The notes under the pieces: model-generated
What the model was told of the DNA's origin: nothing
Databases searched by the model: none
Seen by the model: only the letters and a program-made list of their open reading frames with translations
Assembly (NCBI GenBank): GCA_030825115.1
Contig: JAPJQL010000007.1
Span: 51,550-115,549, forward strand
Reading direction: 5' to 3'
DNA length: 64,000 nt
From: Lachnospiraceae bacterium
GTDB lineage: Bacteria; Bacillota; Clostridia; Lachnospirales; Lachnospiraceae
Shown: positions 1-7,480 of the stretch, one piece after another
Layout: each line of letters starts with the position of its first letter
How positions within the stretch are numbered: the stretch's first letter is position 1
Position numbers and translations under genes: made by a program

Positions 1-583
1 TGCATGTTTTCTTAAGGGCGCGTATCGCAGGCATGGAGCAGGAGCGGATAGAAGGAAAGCCTTTCTGCGCTTCGCCGCGGATGCCTTTTTCGCCATATCT
101 GACATAAAGGACTTCCCCGTGGGTTTTTGGGTTCTGCCGGTCGATCCGTTTAAAATCGCGTTCCAGTTCCTCGTGACAGAGCCTTCCGGCCAAAAGAAGG
201 ATTTCTTCTGCCAGAAAGCAGCCGTGCCTGCGGTAGAAAAGAGCTGCGGCTGCGGCAATCGTTCCGATAGAAAATATCATGCCCTTGTGGGTGTTCACCC
301 CTCCTGTCGCCTGAAACATGGCGGCTTCCGCCCTGATTCCCACAGACCGGATGGCGGGAAACAGACCCTGACAATCGGGTTCCTCCCAGGTGAGTCCAAG
401 GGAAGCCATCTCGGCCAGGAACGGGAGGATTGCCTGGGTACTGGTGACAAACGTATCATAACACATATCTGTATGGGCGCCGTTGTCATGCCGGTCTACA
501 AGCCCCGGCTTTGGCGTGGTGGATACCTCGGCAATCAGTGCATATTCGCACATCCTGAAAAGGTATGAGAGTACCTGTTTCAT
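1..583 (-). CDS. citG: Triphosphoribosyl-dephospho-CoA synthase CitG (3' part beyond the left edge)
   Basis: CitG makes 2'-(5''-triphosphoribosyl)-3'-dephospho-CoA, the precursor of the citrate lyase prosthetic group, from ATP and dephospho-CoA. Reading leftwards from the ATG at 583, the frame is open to base 1 (194 residues seen). It carries the family signatures STTPKPGLVDRHDNGAH near residue 15 and GVNTHKGMIFSIGTIAA near residue 85. The start codon overlaps the citX stop (ATGA), so the two genes are translationally coupled, and this also decides the start. The gene is cut only by the window edge; nothing suggests it is broken. The E. coli order is citX-citG as here, but the lyase subunit genes lie about 27 kb away at 27.7-32.2 kb. 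Confidence 0.93.
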   Translation of the reverse strand, partial: MKQVLSYLFRMCEYALIAEVSTTPKPGLVDRHDNGAHTDMCYDTFVTSTQAILPFLAEMASLGLTWEEPDCQGLFPAIRSVGIRAEAAMFQATGGVNTHKGMIFSIGTIAAAAALFYRRHGCFLAEEILLLAGRLCHEELERDFKRIDRQNPKTHGEVLYVRYGEKGIRGEAQKGFPSIRSCSMPAIRALKKTC

Positions 584-1098
584 GTATGTCCTTTCTCCGG
601 TGTAAGGATATCGCCGATCCGTGCGACCAGCTCTGTTACGCTGTGTGTCCGGCTGCGGCTGCAGACATGGGCGGGGTTGTCGCAGAGCAGGCATTTTCTG
701 GCATCAAGCCCCAATTCCTCTCGGGATACTTTGCTGCCGTCCTGACGGAGGACATCAATGTCATATAGCCGGCCCAGTTCATCCTGGTCTTCGATTGCGA
801 TCATTTGTTCTTTTATGAATTCCGGCGAGGCATCTACACAGTAAAACGCCTCATATCCGGTTTTTTCTTTCAGTGTTTCCAGATGGCAGATTGGTACCAG
901 ACTTTTTTTCAGACTTTCTTCAATCCGCCTGCATCCCATAGCGTAGGCTGCCGGAACTCCGGGGAGCACCTTGACGGGACCCGGGATATTTAAGGTCAGG
1001 CAGATCAATGTTTTTTTGTATTTTTGCAGTAAATGCTGCTGAAGCTGGCAGCGGAGTTCTCTTGCGTTAAGCATTTCCAGTAAACTCACATCATTCAT
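580..1098 (-). CDS. citX: Apo-citrate lyase phosphoribosyl-dephospho-CoA transferase CitX
   Basis: CitX transfers the triphosphoribosyl-dephospho-CoA group onto the serine of the citrate lyase acyl carrier protein CitD. The product has 172 residues, close to the usual size of about 180. The recognisable parts are the N-terminal ARELRCQLQQHLLQ segment, LTLNIPGPVK near residue 35, and the C-terminal RKCLLCDNPAHVCSRSRTHS block with paired cysteines typical of the family. An upstream in-frame ATG at 1128 exists, but the ATG at 1098 has GGAGG six bases before it and is preferred. It forms a two-gene operon with citG and probably acts on the CitD encoded at 29.4 kb. Confidence 0.92.
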   Translation of the reverse strand: MNDVSLLEMLNARELRCQLQQHLLQKYKKTLICLTLNIPGPVKVLPGVPAAYAMGCRRIEESLKKSLVPICHLETLKEKTGYEAFYCVDASPEFIKEQMIAIEDQDELGRLYDIDVLRQDGSKVSREELGLDARKCLLCDNPAHVCSRSRTHSVTELVARIGDILTPEKGHT

Positions 1099-1268
1099 AA
1101 GTTGCCTCCGGTGATTTCCAAATTCCAATAAAACTTCTATTATTTTATGAATGGGTAAAGTTGATTATCACGATCAATTGGCAGTAAATCGGATTTAGGG
1201 GTACCCGCCCGATAAGATAATGAAGTTTTATTGTGAATTTAGAATACAAGTAAGTACATTACCCTGTC

Positions 1269-1297
1269 ATTATAGTGTAAAATGTCAAAAAGTTCAA
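1269..1297 (-). promoter_or_regulatory. Sigma-A promoter for citX-citG
   Basis: On the minus strand there is TTGAAC (1297-1292), a 17-base spacer and a perfect TATAAT (1274-1269). Transcription would start near 1262 and leave a leader of about 165 bases before citX. The 360-base gap between citX and the divergent gene at 1459 holds this promoter and its divergent partner. I see no other gene or riboswitch in it. Confidence 0.6.
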
Positions 1298-1378
1298 ATA
1301 CTTAATCGATTATGCCCTATATAAAGCGCCCCTTATCACTTTAATACATTAATATCCCACAAATTTAAAGCAATAAAA

Positions 1379-1407
1379 TTGACGGCGGAAAAAATTTGTA
1401 GTATGAT
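1379..1407 (+). promoter_or_regulatory. Sigma-A promoter for the ABC importer operon
   Basis: TTGACG at 1379-1384 and TATGAT at 1402-1407 are separated by exactly 17 bases, about 50 bases upstream of the lipoprotein start at 1459, which has an AAGGGAGAG ribosome binding site. Confidence 0.7.
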
Positions 1408-1458
1408 ACCTATTAGTCTGGAAGCAGATGAAATTTTTGCAAAGGGAGAGAGACAATT

Positions 1459-2493
1459 ATGAAGAGAAAAGTATTAGCAGTTATGCTTGCAGGTACGATG
1501 GCGCTGACCATGGCAGCCTGTGGTTCTAAGCCGGCGGCAACGGATACCACGGCAGCGGGCGCGGCAGAGGCAAAAACATCTGCAGCGGCAGAGACAAAAT
1601 CGTCTGAGGATGCAGAGGCAGCATCCGGTGAGACTTACAAGATCGGTGTCCTGCAGCTTGTGCAGCACGCAGCCCTGGATGCGGCGAATGAGGGGTTCTT
1701 TGCAGCGCTGGATAATGCAGGCGTAAAATACGAAGCGGACCAGCAGAATGCGTCGGGGGAGCAGTCCAACTGCCAGACCATCGCTGAGAAGCTGGCAAAT
1801 GACGGGGATGATCTGATTCTGGCGATCGCAACTCCGGCAGCACAGGCGGTGGCAGGCGTTACCAGCGAGATTCCGGTGATCCTGACGGCAGTGACAGACC
1901 CGGCAGAGTCCGGTCTGGTGGAAGATAACAATGTGCCAGGCGGCAACGTGACCGGCACTTCTGACCTGACGCCGGTAAACGAGCAGATCGATCTGCTGCA
2001 GAAACTGGTTCCGGACGCAAAGACTGTAGGCATCCTGTTCTGCTCCGCAGAGTCCAACTCCGAGATTCAGGCGCAGATGGCGAGAGAGGCGCTGGATGCG
2101 GCAGGCATTGCCCATGAGGACTATACCGTCTCCAGTTCCAATGAGATCCAGACGGTTGTGGAATCTATGATTGGAAAGGTTGACGCAATCTATGCACCGA
2201 CTGACAATATGATCGCAGCAGGCATGGCGACCGTAGCGATGGTGGCAAATGACAACGGCATCCCGACCATCTGCGGCGAGGCAGGCATGGTTGAGGCAGG
2301 TGGTCTTGCGACCTACGGCATCGATTATTACCAGTTAGGCTACATGGCAGGAGAGCAGGCGATTGATATTCTTGTAAACGGCAAGACGGCTGCCGAGACT
2401 CCGATCGGCTATCTGCCGGCTGAGCGCTGTGAGCTGACTATCAACGAGGAGACAGCGCAGACGCTTGGCATTGATACATCCGTTGTGAGATGA
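1459..2493 (+). CDS. ABC transporter substrate-binding lipoprotein (TrpX-like, ABC_sub_bind family)
   Basis: This is a 344-residue extracytoplasmic solute-binding protein. The N-terminus is a lipoprotein signal peptide ending in the lipobox MAAC, followed by a low-complexity Ala/Thr/Ser/Glu linker and then a periplasmic-binding fold beginning YKIGVLQLVQHAALDAANEGF. This opening and the later EIPVILTAVTDPAESGLV and NVTGTSDLTP motifs are typical of PF04392, whose characterised members include the TrpX tryptophan-uptake proteins of streptococci. The permease and ATPase follow in order, so it is part of one importer. Substrate cannot be read from the sequence; an amino acid or other small aromatic compound is an inference from TrpXYZ. 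Confidence is high for family and low for substrate. Confidence 0.88.
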   Translation: MKRKVLAVMLAGTMALTMAACGSKPAATDTTAAGAAEAKTSAAAETKSSEDAEAASGETYKIGVLQLVQHAALDAANEGFFAALDNAGVKYEADQQNASGEQSNCQTIAEKLANDGDDLILAIATPAAQAVAGVTSEIPVILTAVTDPAESGLVEDNNVPGGNVTGTSDLTPVNEQIDLLQKLVPDAKTVGILFCSAESNSEIQAQMAREALDAAGIAHEDYTVSSSNEIQTVVESMIGKVDAIYAPTDNMIAAGMATVAMVANDNGIPTICGEAGMVEAGGLATYGIDYYQLGYMAGEQAIDILVNGKTAAETPIGYLPAERCELTINEETAQTLGIDTSVVR

Positions 2494-2523
2494 TCCGGCA
2501 CAGATGCAGAACATAAAAAATCA

Positions 2524-2568
2524 GGAAAACAGGTGGATGCCCCTGCGGGCATTCATCTGGTTTTCTTA
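2524..2568 (+). terminator. Stem-loop after the binding-protein gene (attenuating terminator)
   Basis: GGATGCCC (2535-2542) pairs with GGGCATTC (2547-2554), the stem continues outward with AGGT/ATCT and AAAAC/GTTTT, and TTTTCTT follows. Placed between binding protein and permease, it would let the lipoprotein be made in excess, a common arrangement. Farther down the gap, TTACATAA (2623-2630) and TTATGTAA (2670-2677) form an inverted repeat of unknown role. Confidence 0.6.
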
Positions 2569-2727
2569 TGATATCTGGCAGGCTGGAAAATCCGGCGCAG
2601 GCAATCAAAATGGATAGATGCTTTACATAAGCAATCCTGGGGGGTCTGGCAGAAGATAGAACGGATTATTTATGTAAGGCTTTTATATGGCCAAATTTGA
2701 GGAAAGTATATTTGGAGGTAATTGGTT

Positions 2728-3645
2728 ATGATCGGTGTTTTTTTAGCGTTGCAGGGAGCTGCGGCGCAAGGTGTTCTCTGGGGAATCATGGTATTGGGGG
2801 TCTACATTACATACCGGCTGCTGGATATTGCAGATCTGACAGTGGACGGCAGTTTTGCTTTGGGCGGCTGCGTCTGTGCGGTGATGGTCCTCAATAAAAA
2901 TATGAATCCGGCGCTTGCGCTTCTGATGGCTACTCTTGCAGGGGCGGCGGCGGGAGCTGTAACGGGAGCGCTCCATACGATATTTGAGATTCCTGCAATC
3001 CTTGCGGGAATCCTGACCCAGATCAGCCTCTGGTCCATCAATCTGAGGATCATGGGTGGAAAGAGTAACCTGCCGCTTCTAAAGACAGAGACTCTGATCA
3101 GTAAGCTGGTGGCTGCGACAGGCCTGACCCAGTCCCAGTCTTCCCTGATCGTTGGTATCCTTGTGGCAGTCCTGATGATCTGCCTGCTTTACTGGTTCTT
3201 CGGGACGGAGCTTGGGAGCGCGCTCCGCGCAACCGGCAACAACGAGGACATGATACGGGCCCTTGGGGTCAACACCAAGATGACCAAGATGCTTGCGCTG
3301 ATGCTGAGCAACGCTTTAGTCGGCCTGTCAGGAGCTTTAGTATGCCAGAGCCAGAAGTATGCAGATATCGGCATGGGGACCGGCGCCATCGTCATCGGTC
3401 TTGCGGCGATTGTAATCGGGGAGGTCCTGCTTGGCCGTCTCCGTTCCTTTGCAAGCAAGCTGACCTCTGCGGTGGCAGGCTCCGTGGTGTATTTCATGAT
3501 TCGCGCCGGCGTGCTCCGGCTGGGTATGAGCGCAAACGACATGAAGCTTTTGTCGGCCATCATCGTGGCGCTGGCGCTGTGTGTCCCGGTTGTGATCACC
3601 AAATACAGACAGAGCAAAGAATATTCAGAAGGAGGGGAAGCGTGA
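2728..3645 (+). CDS. ABC transporter permease (TrpY-like)
   Basis: This is a membrane permease of about 305 residues with eight or more hydrophobic segments, in the branched-chain amino-acid/ribose permease superfamily (BPD_transp_2). Recognisable motifs are LLDIADLTVDGSFALGG near the N-terminus and LRATGNNEDMIRALGVNTKM in the cytoplasmic loop that contacts the ATPase. A TTG at 2722 is in frame, but GGAGG at 2714-2718 is best spaced for the ATG at 2728, which I take as start. The stop lies one base before the ATPase gene, so the genes are co-transcribed and probably coupled. Confidence 0.88.
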   Translation: MIGVFLALQGAAAQGVLWGIMVLGVYITYRLLDIADLTVDGSFALGGCVCAVMVLNKNMNPALALLMATLAGAAAGAVTGALHTIFEIPAILAGILTQISLWSINLRIMGGKSNLPLLKTETLISKLVAATGLTQSQSSLIVGILVAVLMICLLYWFFGTELGSALRATGNNEDMIRALGVNTKMTKMLALMLSNALVGLSGALVCQSQKYADIGMGTGAIVIGLAAIVIGEVLLGRLRSFASKLTSAVAGSVVYFMIRAGVLRLGMSANDMKLLSAIIVALALCVPVVITKYRQSKEYSEGGEA

Positions 3646-3646
3646 T

Positions 3647-4444
3647 ATGCTGACGATCACCAATGTAAGAAAGACATTTAATAAAGGAACTATCAATGAG
3701 AAAAAGGCATTAAACGGCATCAATCTCCATCTGAATGAAGGCGATTTCTGTACGGTGATCGGAGGAAACGGCGCAGGAAAATCTACAATGTTAAATATGA
3801 TCGCCGGCGTCTACCCGATTGACTCCGGAAAGATCACGATTGGAGGCGTCAATATCTCAAGGACACCAGAACACAGACGTGCAAAATATATCGGCCGGGT
3901 ATTCCAGGACCCGATGCGCGGGACCGCAGCCGGGATGGAGATCCAGGAGAACCTGGCTTTGGCGCTCCGCAGGGGTAAAAGCCGCGGATTGGGCTGGGGC
4001 ATCAAAAATAATGAGAAGGAATTTTACCGGGATTCCCTGGCAAAACTGGGCCTGGGTCTGCAGACCAGGATGTCCAGCAAAGTCGGTCTGCTCTCCGGCG
4101 GACAGCGCCAGGCCCTCACCCTTCTGATGGCGACACTGGAGCGGCCAAAGCTTCTTTTGCTGGATGAACATACGGCAGCGCTGGATCCGAAGACGGCAAA
4201 AAAAGTACTGGAACTGACCGAAGAGATTGTCAGCGAACAGAACCTGACGGCGCTGATGGTCACTCACAATATGAAAGATGCGATCCAGATGGGAAACCGC
4301 CTGATCATGATGCATGACGGACGGATCATCTATGACATCTCAGGAGAAGAAAAGAAAAAACTCCAGGTAGAAGACCTGCTTAGAAAGTTTGAAGAGGCCA
4401 GCGGAGAAGAGTTTGCGAATGACAGGATGATGCTGGCGAAGTGA
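3647..4444 (+). CDS. ABC transporter ATP-binding protein (TrpZ-like)
   Basis: This 265-residue nucleotide-binding domain powers the importer encoded just upstream. Walker A is GGNGAGKST near residue 44, the Q-loop lies in GRVFQDPMRGTAAG, the signature is LSGGQRQALTLLMA, Walker B is LLLLDEHTAALDP, and the switch histidine is in VTHNMKDA. The residues DEHTAALDP replace the more usual DEPTSALDP, and this variant is typical of ATPases paired with PF04392 binding proteins. It begins one base after the permease stop and has a GGAGGGG ribosome binding site inside the permease 3' end. Confidence 0.92.
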   Translation: MLTITNVRKTFNKGTINEKKALNGINLHLNEGDFCTVIGGNGAGKSTMLNMIAGVYPIDSGKITIGGVNISRTPEHRRAKYIGRVFQDPMRGTAAGMEIQENLALALRRGKSRGLGWGIKNNEKEFYRDSLAKLGLGLQTRMSSKVGLLSGGQRQALTLLMATLERPKLLLLDEHTAALDPKTAKKVLELTEEIVSEQNLTALMVTHNMKDAIQMGNRLIMMHDGRIIYDISGEEKKKLQVEDLLRKFEEASGEEFANDRMMLAK

Positions 4445-4541
4445 CAAACAACGATTTCCCATTTCCATCTGTCTTTTTTTTGTCAGATATGGTACAATAA
4501 AACCATGAAAACAGACATGATTCCATGAGGAGGTTATTGTT

Positions 4542-5186
4542 ATGGATAAAAGTAAATTGGTGATTACGATTGAGCGTCAGTACGGCAGCGGCGGGCGTAT
4601 CGTGGGGCAGAAGCTGGCAAAGGATCTGGGGATTCCTTTTTACGATGATGAGATTCTCAGCATGACGGCAGAGCGCAGCGCAGTAGGGGAGCAGTATTTC
4701 CGGCTGGCGGATGAGCGGGCGGGAAACAACCTTTTGCACCGGATCGTTGGCGGGATGAGGCACAATCCACTGGGCGCGCCGAAGACGGAAGGGGACGTAA
4801 CTTCCCCGGAAAACCTGTTTAAATTCCAGTCGGAGGTCATCCGGGAACTTGCGGAGCAGGAGTCCTGCATCATCGTGGGGCGGTGTGCTGATTTTGTGCT
4901 GGAGGCATCCGGGAAAGAGGATCTGATCCGCGTATTTGTATATGCCGATGCTCCGACCTGCATCCGTCGGACGATGGAGGTAGACGGAATCCTGGATACC
5001 CAGGAAGCCATCAGCAAGCTGAACAAGATTACAAAGCAGAGGCGGGATTACCACAAGTATTTTACCGGCAAGGAGTGGGAGGATATGACCAACTACGACC
5101 TGCCGATCAATGCCAGCAAGCTGGATCTGGAGCAGGTAGTGGAACTGATCAAGACTTACATCCGTATGGTGGGGTATGATATTTAA
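4542..5186 (+). CDS. Cytidylate kinase-like protein
   Basis: The 214-residue protein matches the cytidylate-kinase-like family PF13189. It opens with a P-loop-like VITIERQYGSGGRIVGQKLA, continues with IPFYDDEIL, and has CIIVGRCADFVL near residue 110. These proteins are common in Clostridia, but their physiological substrate is not established, and a separate canonical CMP kinase is normally present elsewhere. The start has GAGGAGG upstream. It stands alone and ends before a strong terminator. Confidence 0.82.
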   Translation: MDKSKLVITIERQYGSGGRIVGQKLAKDLGIPFYDDEILSMTAERSAVGEQYFRLADERAGNNLLHRIVGGMRHNPLGAPKTEGDVTSPENLFKFQSEVIRELAEQESCIIVGRCADFVLEASGKEDLIRVFVYADAPTCIRRTMEVDGILDTQEAISKLNKITKQRRDYHKYFTGKEWEDMTNYDLPINASKLDLEQVVELIKTYIRMVGYDI

Positions 5187-5200
5187 AGAACATTGAAGTT

Positions 5201-5240
5201 AAAATGGCGTGACCGGGAAATGACCGGTCATGCCATTTTT
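5201..5240 (+). terminator. Rho-independent terminator after the kinase-like gene
   Basis: The 16-base arm 5201-5216 (AAAATGGCGTGACCGG) pairs with 5224-5239 across a seven-base loop, with one G-T pair, and ends in a T tract. It separates this gene from the signalling operon that follows. Confidence 0.85.
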
Positions 5241-5330
5241 CATACGCCTGTGCCGTGGCACTTGTCGCAGATTTTGCGTTTTTCATTACTGTTTTCTCTG
5301 ATTTGTCAGCCTTGTGTCAGGGTGAAGGTG

Positions 5331-5336
5331 TATAAT
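5331..5336 (+). promoter_or_regulatory. -10 element for the histidine kinase operon
   Basis: A perfect TATAAT lies 24 bases before the kinase GTG. The candidate -35 elements (TTGTCA at 5303, TTGTGT at 5312) are not at ideal spacing, so an activator may be needed. Confidence 0.4.
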
Positions 5337-5359
5337 ACTATTATCATGGGGGTAAAGGA

Positions 5360-6661
5360 GTGGTGTTTACGGGTACGGTTGGTCATGTAAATATTTCTCT
5401 TGAAATTTGGGGTGCCATTCTTTCTTTGGTATTCCTGTCCAGCCTTTATATAGGCAGAAATGTGAAGGACAAAACGGACCGGCTGTTTATCGGCATCCTT
5501 TTGTGCAACGCAATGCTGCTTGGCAGTGATGCGGCCGCCTGGCTTTTGAAAGGCCATGCATCACTGGTTAGCTACTGTGGGGTGCGTGCAGCCAATTTTT
5601 TTGTATATACGCTCGGATATCTTCTGATGGCCCTGTTTACAGAGTATCTGGCTGCTTATCTCTCAAAAAGGGCACAGGTATCCCGCCGTGCCCCACGCTT
5701 TGTGTGGGGGATCTGTGCAGTCGGCGTTGGTCTTACCGTATTGTCCCAGTGGAATCACATGTATTATGGATTTGCGGAACCGAATATCTATTGCAGGGGG
5801 GACTGGTTCTGGCTCTCGCAAGTCTGGGGGCTTATGGGAATAGTGGCAGATGCCTGTCTGCTTTTGGCATACAGGCAGGAGCTTGAAAAACAGGAGCTGT
5901 GGATTTTGTTATCCTATATTATCCTGCCTCTCCTTGCTATGATCGTGCAGATCTTTATTTATGGCATCGCCTGGTTACATCTGGCTACTACGGTTTCCAT
6001 TATCTTTGTGTATGAGACTCTGCAGCTTTATCAGGGGCAGATCCAGAGACAGAGGGAGTTGGAACTGGAGCGGTCCAATACAGCGATCATCTTAAGCCAG
6101 GTGAAGCCGCATTTTCTCTATAATGTTCTGTCAGGCATCAGGCAGCTTTGTGACAGCGATCCGCAGAAAGCATCGGAGGCTTTGGACCACTTTGCTTTTT
6201 ATCTGCGGAGAAACATGGATACGCTTACCAGAGATCACCTCATAACATTTGAAGAAGAGATGTGCCATGTGAACGATTATCTGTATCTGGAAAAAATGCG
6301 GTTTGGCTCAAAGCTTACGGTTACGCTGGATTTAAAATACACAGGCTTTATGCTGCCTGCGATGACGGTTCAGCCAATCGTGGAAAACGCGGTGCGTTGG
6401 GGCATCACGAAAAAGAAAGGCAATGGATCGCTGCTGATCAGGAGCGAAAGTTCAGAGGGGAATGCCGTGATTTCGGTCATAGATGACGGAGCAGGCTTTG
6501 ACCCGCTTGAAGTCAGGGATGATGGAAAGTCCCATGTCGGAATTGAGAATGTGCGCCGGAGGCTTAAGACACAGTGCGGCGGAACGCTTGCAATCCAAAG
6601 TGCAAAAGGCGGCGGAACGACTGTGACGATTTTTTTACCGCAGAAAGGAAGACGTAAATGA
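5360..6661 (+). CDS. LytS/YehU-type sensor histidine kinase
   Basis: This is a 433-residue membrane sensor. About seven hydrophobic segments fill residues 1-215, then a short coiled linker (QGQIQRQRELELERSNTAII) leads to a His_kinase domain (PF06580) with phospho-acceptor His251 in SQVKPHFLYNVLSGIRQL. The HATPase_c domain has the N-box QPIVENAVRWGI and the G-boxes DDGAGFD and HVGIENVRRRL. The start is a GTG with GGGGG seven bases before it; no in-frame ATG lies near. Its stop overlaps the response regulator start (ATGA). The input signal is unknown. Confidence 0.88.
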   Translation: MVFTGTVGHVNISLEIWGAILSLVFLSSLYIGRNVKDKTDRLFIGILLCNAMLLGSDAAAWLLKGHASLVSYCGVRAANFFVYTLGYLLMALFTEYLAAYLSKRAQVSRRAPRFVWGICAVGVGLTVLSQWNHMYYGFAEPNIYCRGDWFWLSQVWGLMGIVADACLLLAYRQELEKQELWILLSYIILPLLAMIVQIFIYGIAWLHLATTVSIIFVYETLQLYQGQIQRQRELELERSNTAIILSQVKPHFLYNVLSGIRQLCDSDPQKASEALDHFAFYLRRNMDTLTRDHLITFEEEMCHVNDYLYLEKMRFGSKLTVTLDLKYTGFMLPAMTVQPIVENAVRWGITKKKGNGSLLIRSESSEGNAVISVIDDGAGFDPLEVRDDGKSHVGIENVRRRLKTQCGGTLAIQSAKGGGTTVTIFLPQKGRRK

Positions 6662-7479
6662 ACATAATCGTAGCGGACGATGAGAGGTTATCCGTGGAGA
6701 ACCTGATGTCCCTTTTGCACAGGCTGAAACCGGATGCGCGGATCACGGGCTTTACCGAAGCGGATGACGTACTGGAATATATGGAGAGCAATCCGGTTGA
6801 TATTGCATTTTTAGATATTGAAATGGGGGCGTATAGCGGGATCGAGCTGGCAAAACGGTGCACCGCGATTGCCCCATACTTAAACATCATATTTGTGACA
6901 GGATATTCGGAATATACGCTTGACGCGTTTCGGCTCCATGCCAGCGGCTATCTCTTAAAGCCCGTGCGGATCGAGGAACTGCAGGCAGAGCTCGATCATT
7001 TGCGGCACGATATTCCACGGCGCCAGGTCCGGGTGCAGACGTTTGGTTTTTTTGAGGTGTTTGTGGACTCTGTTCCGCTCAAATTCACCAGGACAAAATG
7101 TAAGGAGTGCCTGGCTTATCTGGTCGACCGGCGCGGCGCCCGCGTCACCTATGCTGATCTTGCAGTCATTTTATGGGAAGCCCATACGTATGATTCGTCA
7201 GTCCAGACCAATACCCAGAAAGTGGTCTCCGACCTGATCAAGACGTTGAGAGAAGCAGATCTGGAGGAGCTTGTGATCAAAAGCAGACATGATATCGCGA
7301 TCAATATGGCGCTTGTGGACTGTGATTATTATGCGGTTCTTGATGGAGATACGGCACAGCTTGACACTTTTATGGGAGAATACATGTCAAAGTACAGCTG
7401 GGCAGAATTTACGGTAGGAGAGCTTGTCAAACTGAAAGAAAAGTCAGAGAGTGATAATAGCAGCCGGAGAGAGGTCTAA
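6658..7479 (+). CDS. Response regulator with SARP-like winged-helix output
   Basis: This 273-residue protein is the partner of the kinase encoded upstream, with which it overlaps by four bases. Residues 1-120 form a receiver domain with acidic pair Asp7-Asp8, phospho-acceptor Asp53 in AFLDIEMGAYSG and the conserved lysine in GYLLKPVR. From about residue 125 an OmpR/SARP-like winged helix follows (VQTFGFFEVFVDSVPLKFTRTKCKE in two pieces, then VILWEAHTYDSSVQTNTQKVVSDL). LytS-like kinases normally pair with LytTR regulators, so this output domain is the less usual combination. Target genes are unknown; the co-transcribed diguanylate cyclase downstream suggests control of c-di-GMP. Confidence 0.82.
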   Translation: MNIIVADDERLSVENLMSLLHRLKPDARITGFTEADDVLEYMESNPVDIAFLDIEMGAYSGIELAKRCTAIAPYLNIIFVTGYSEYTLDAFRLHASGYLLKPVRIEELQAELDHLRHDIPRRQVRVQTFGFFEVFVDSVPLKFTRTKCKECLAYLVDRRGARVTYADLAVILWEAHTYDSSVQTNTQKVVSDLIKTLREADLEELVIKSRHDIAINMALVDCDYYAVLDGDTAQLDTFMGEYMSKYSWAEFTVGELVKLKEKSESDNSSRREV

Positions 7480-7480
7480 T

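Noticed and set aside
1..583. citG considered as a truncated gene
   Set aside because: The frame is open without interruption to the first base of the window, so the cut is only the window edge.
5193..5390. A 65-codon frame between the kinase-like gene and the sensor kinase
   Set aside because: It overlaps a clear terminator and the following promoter and lacks a ribosome binding site.
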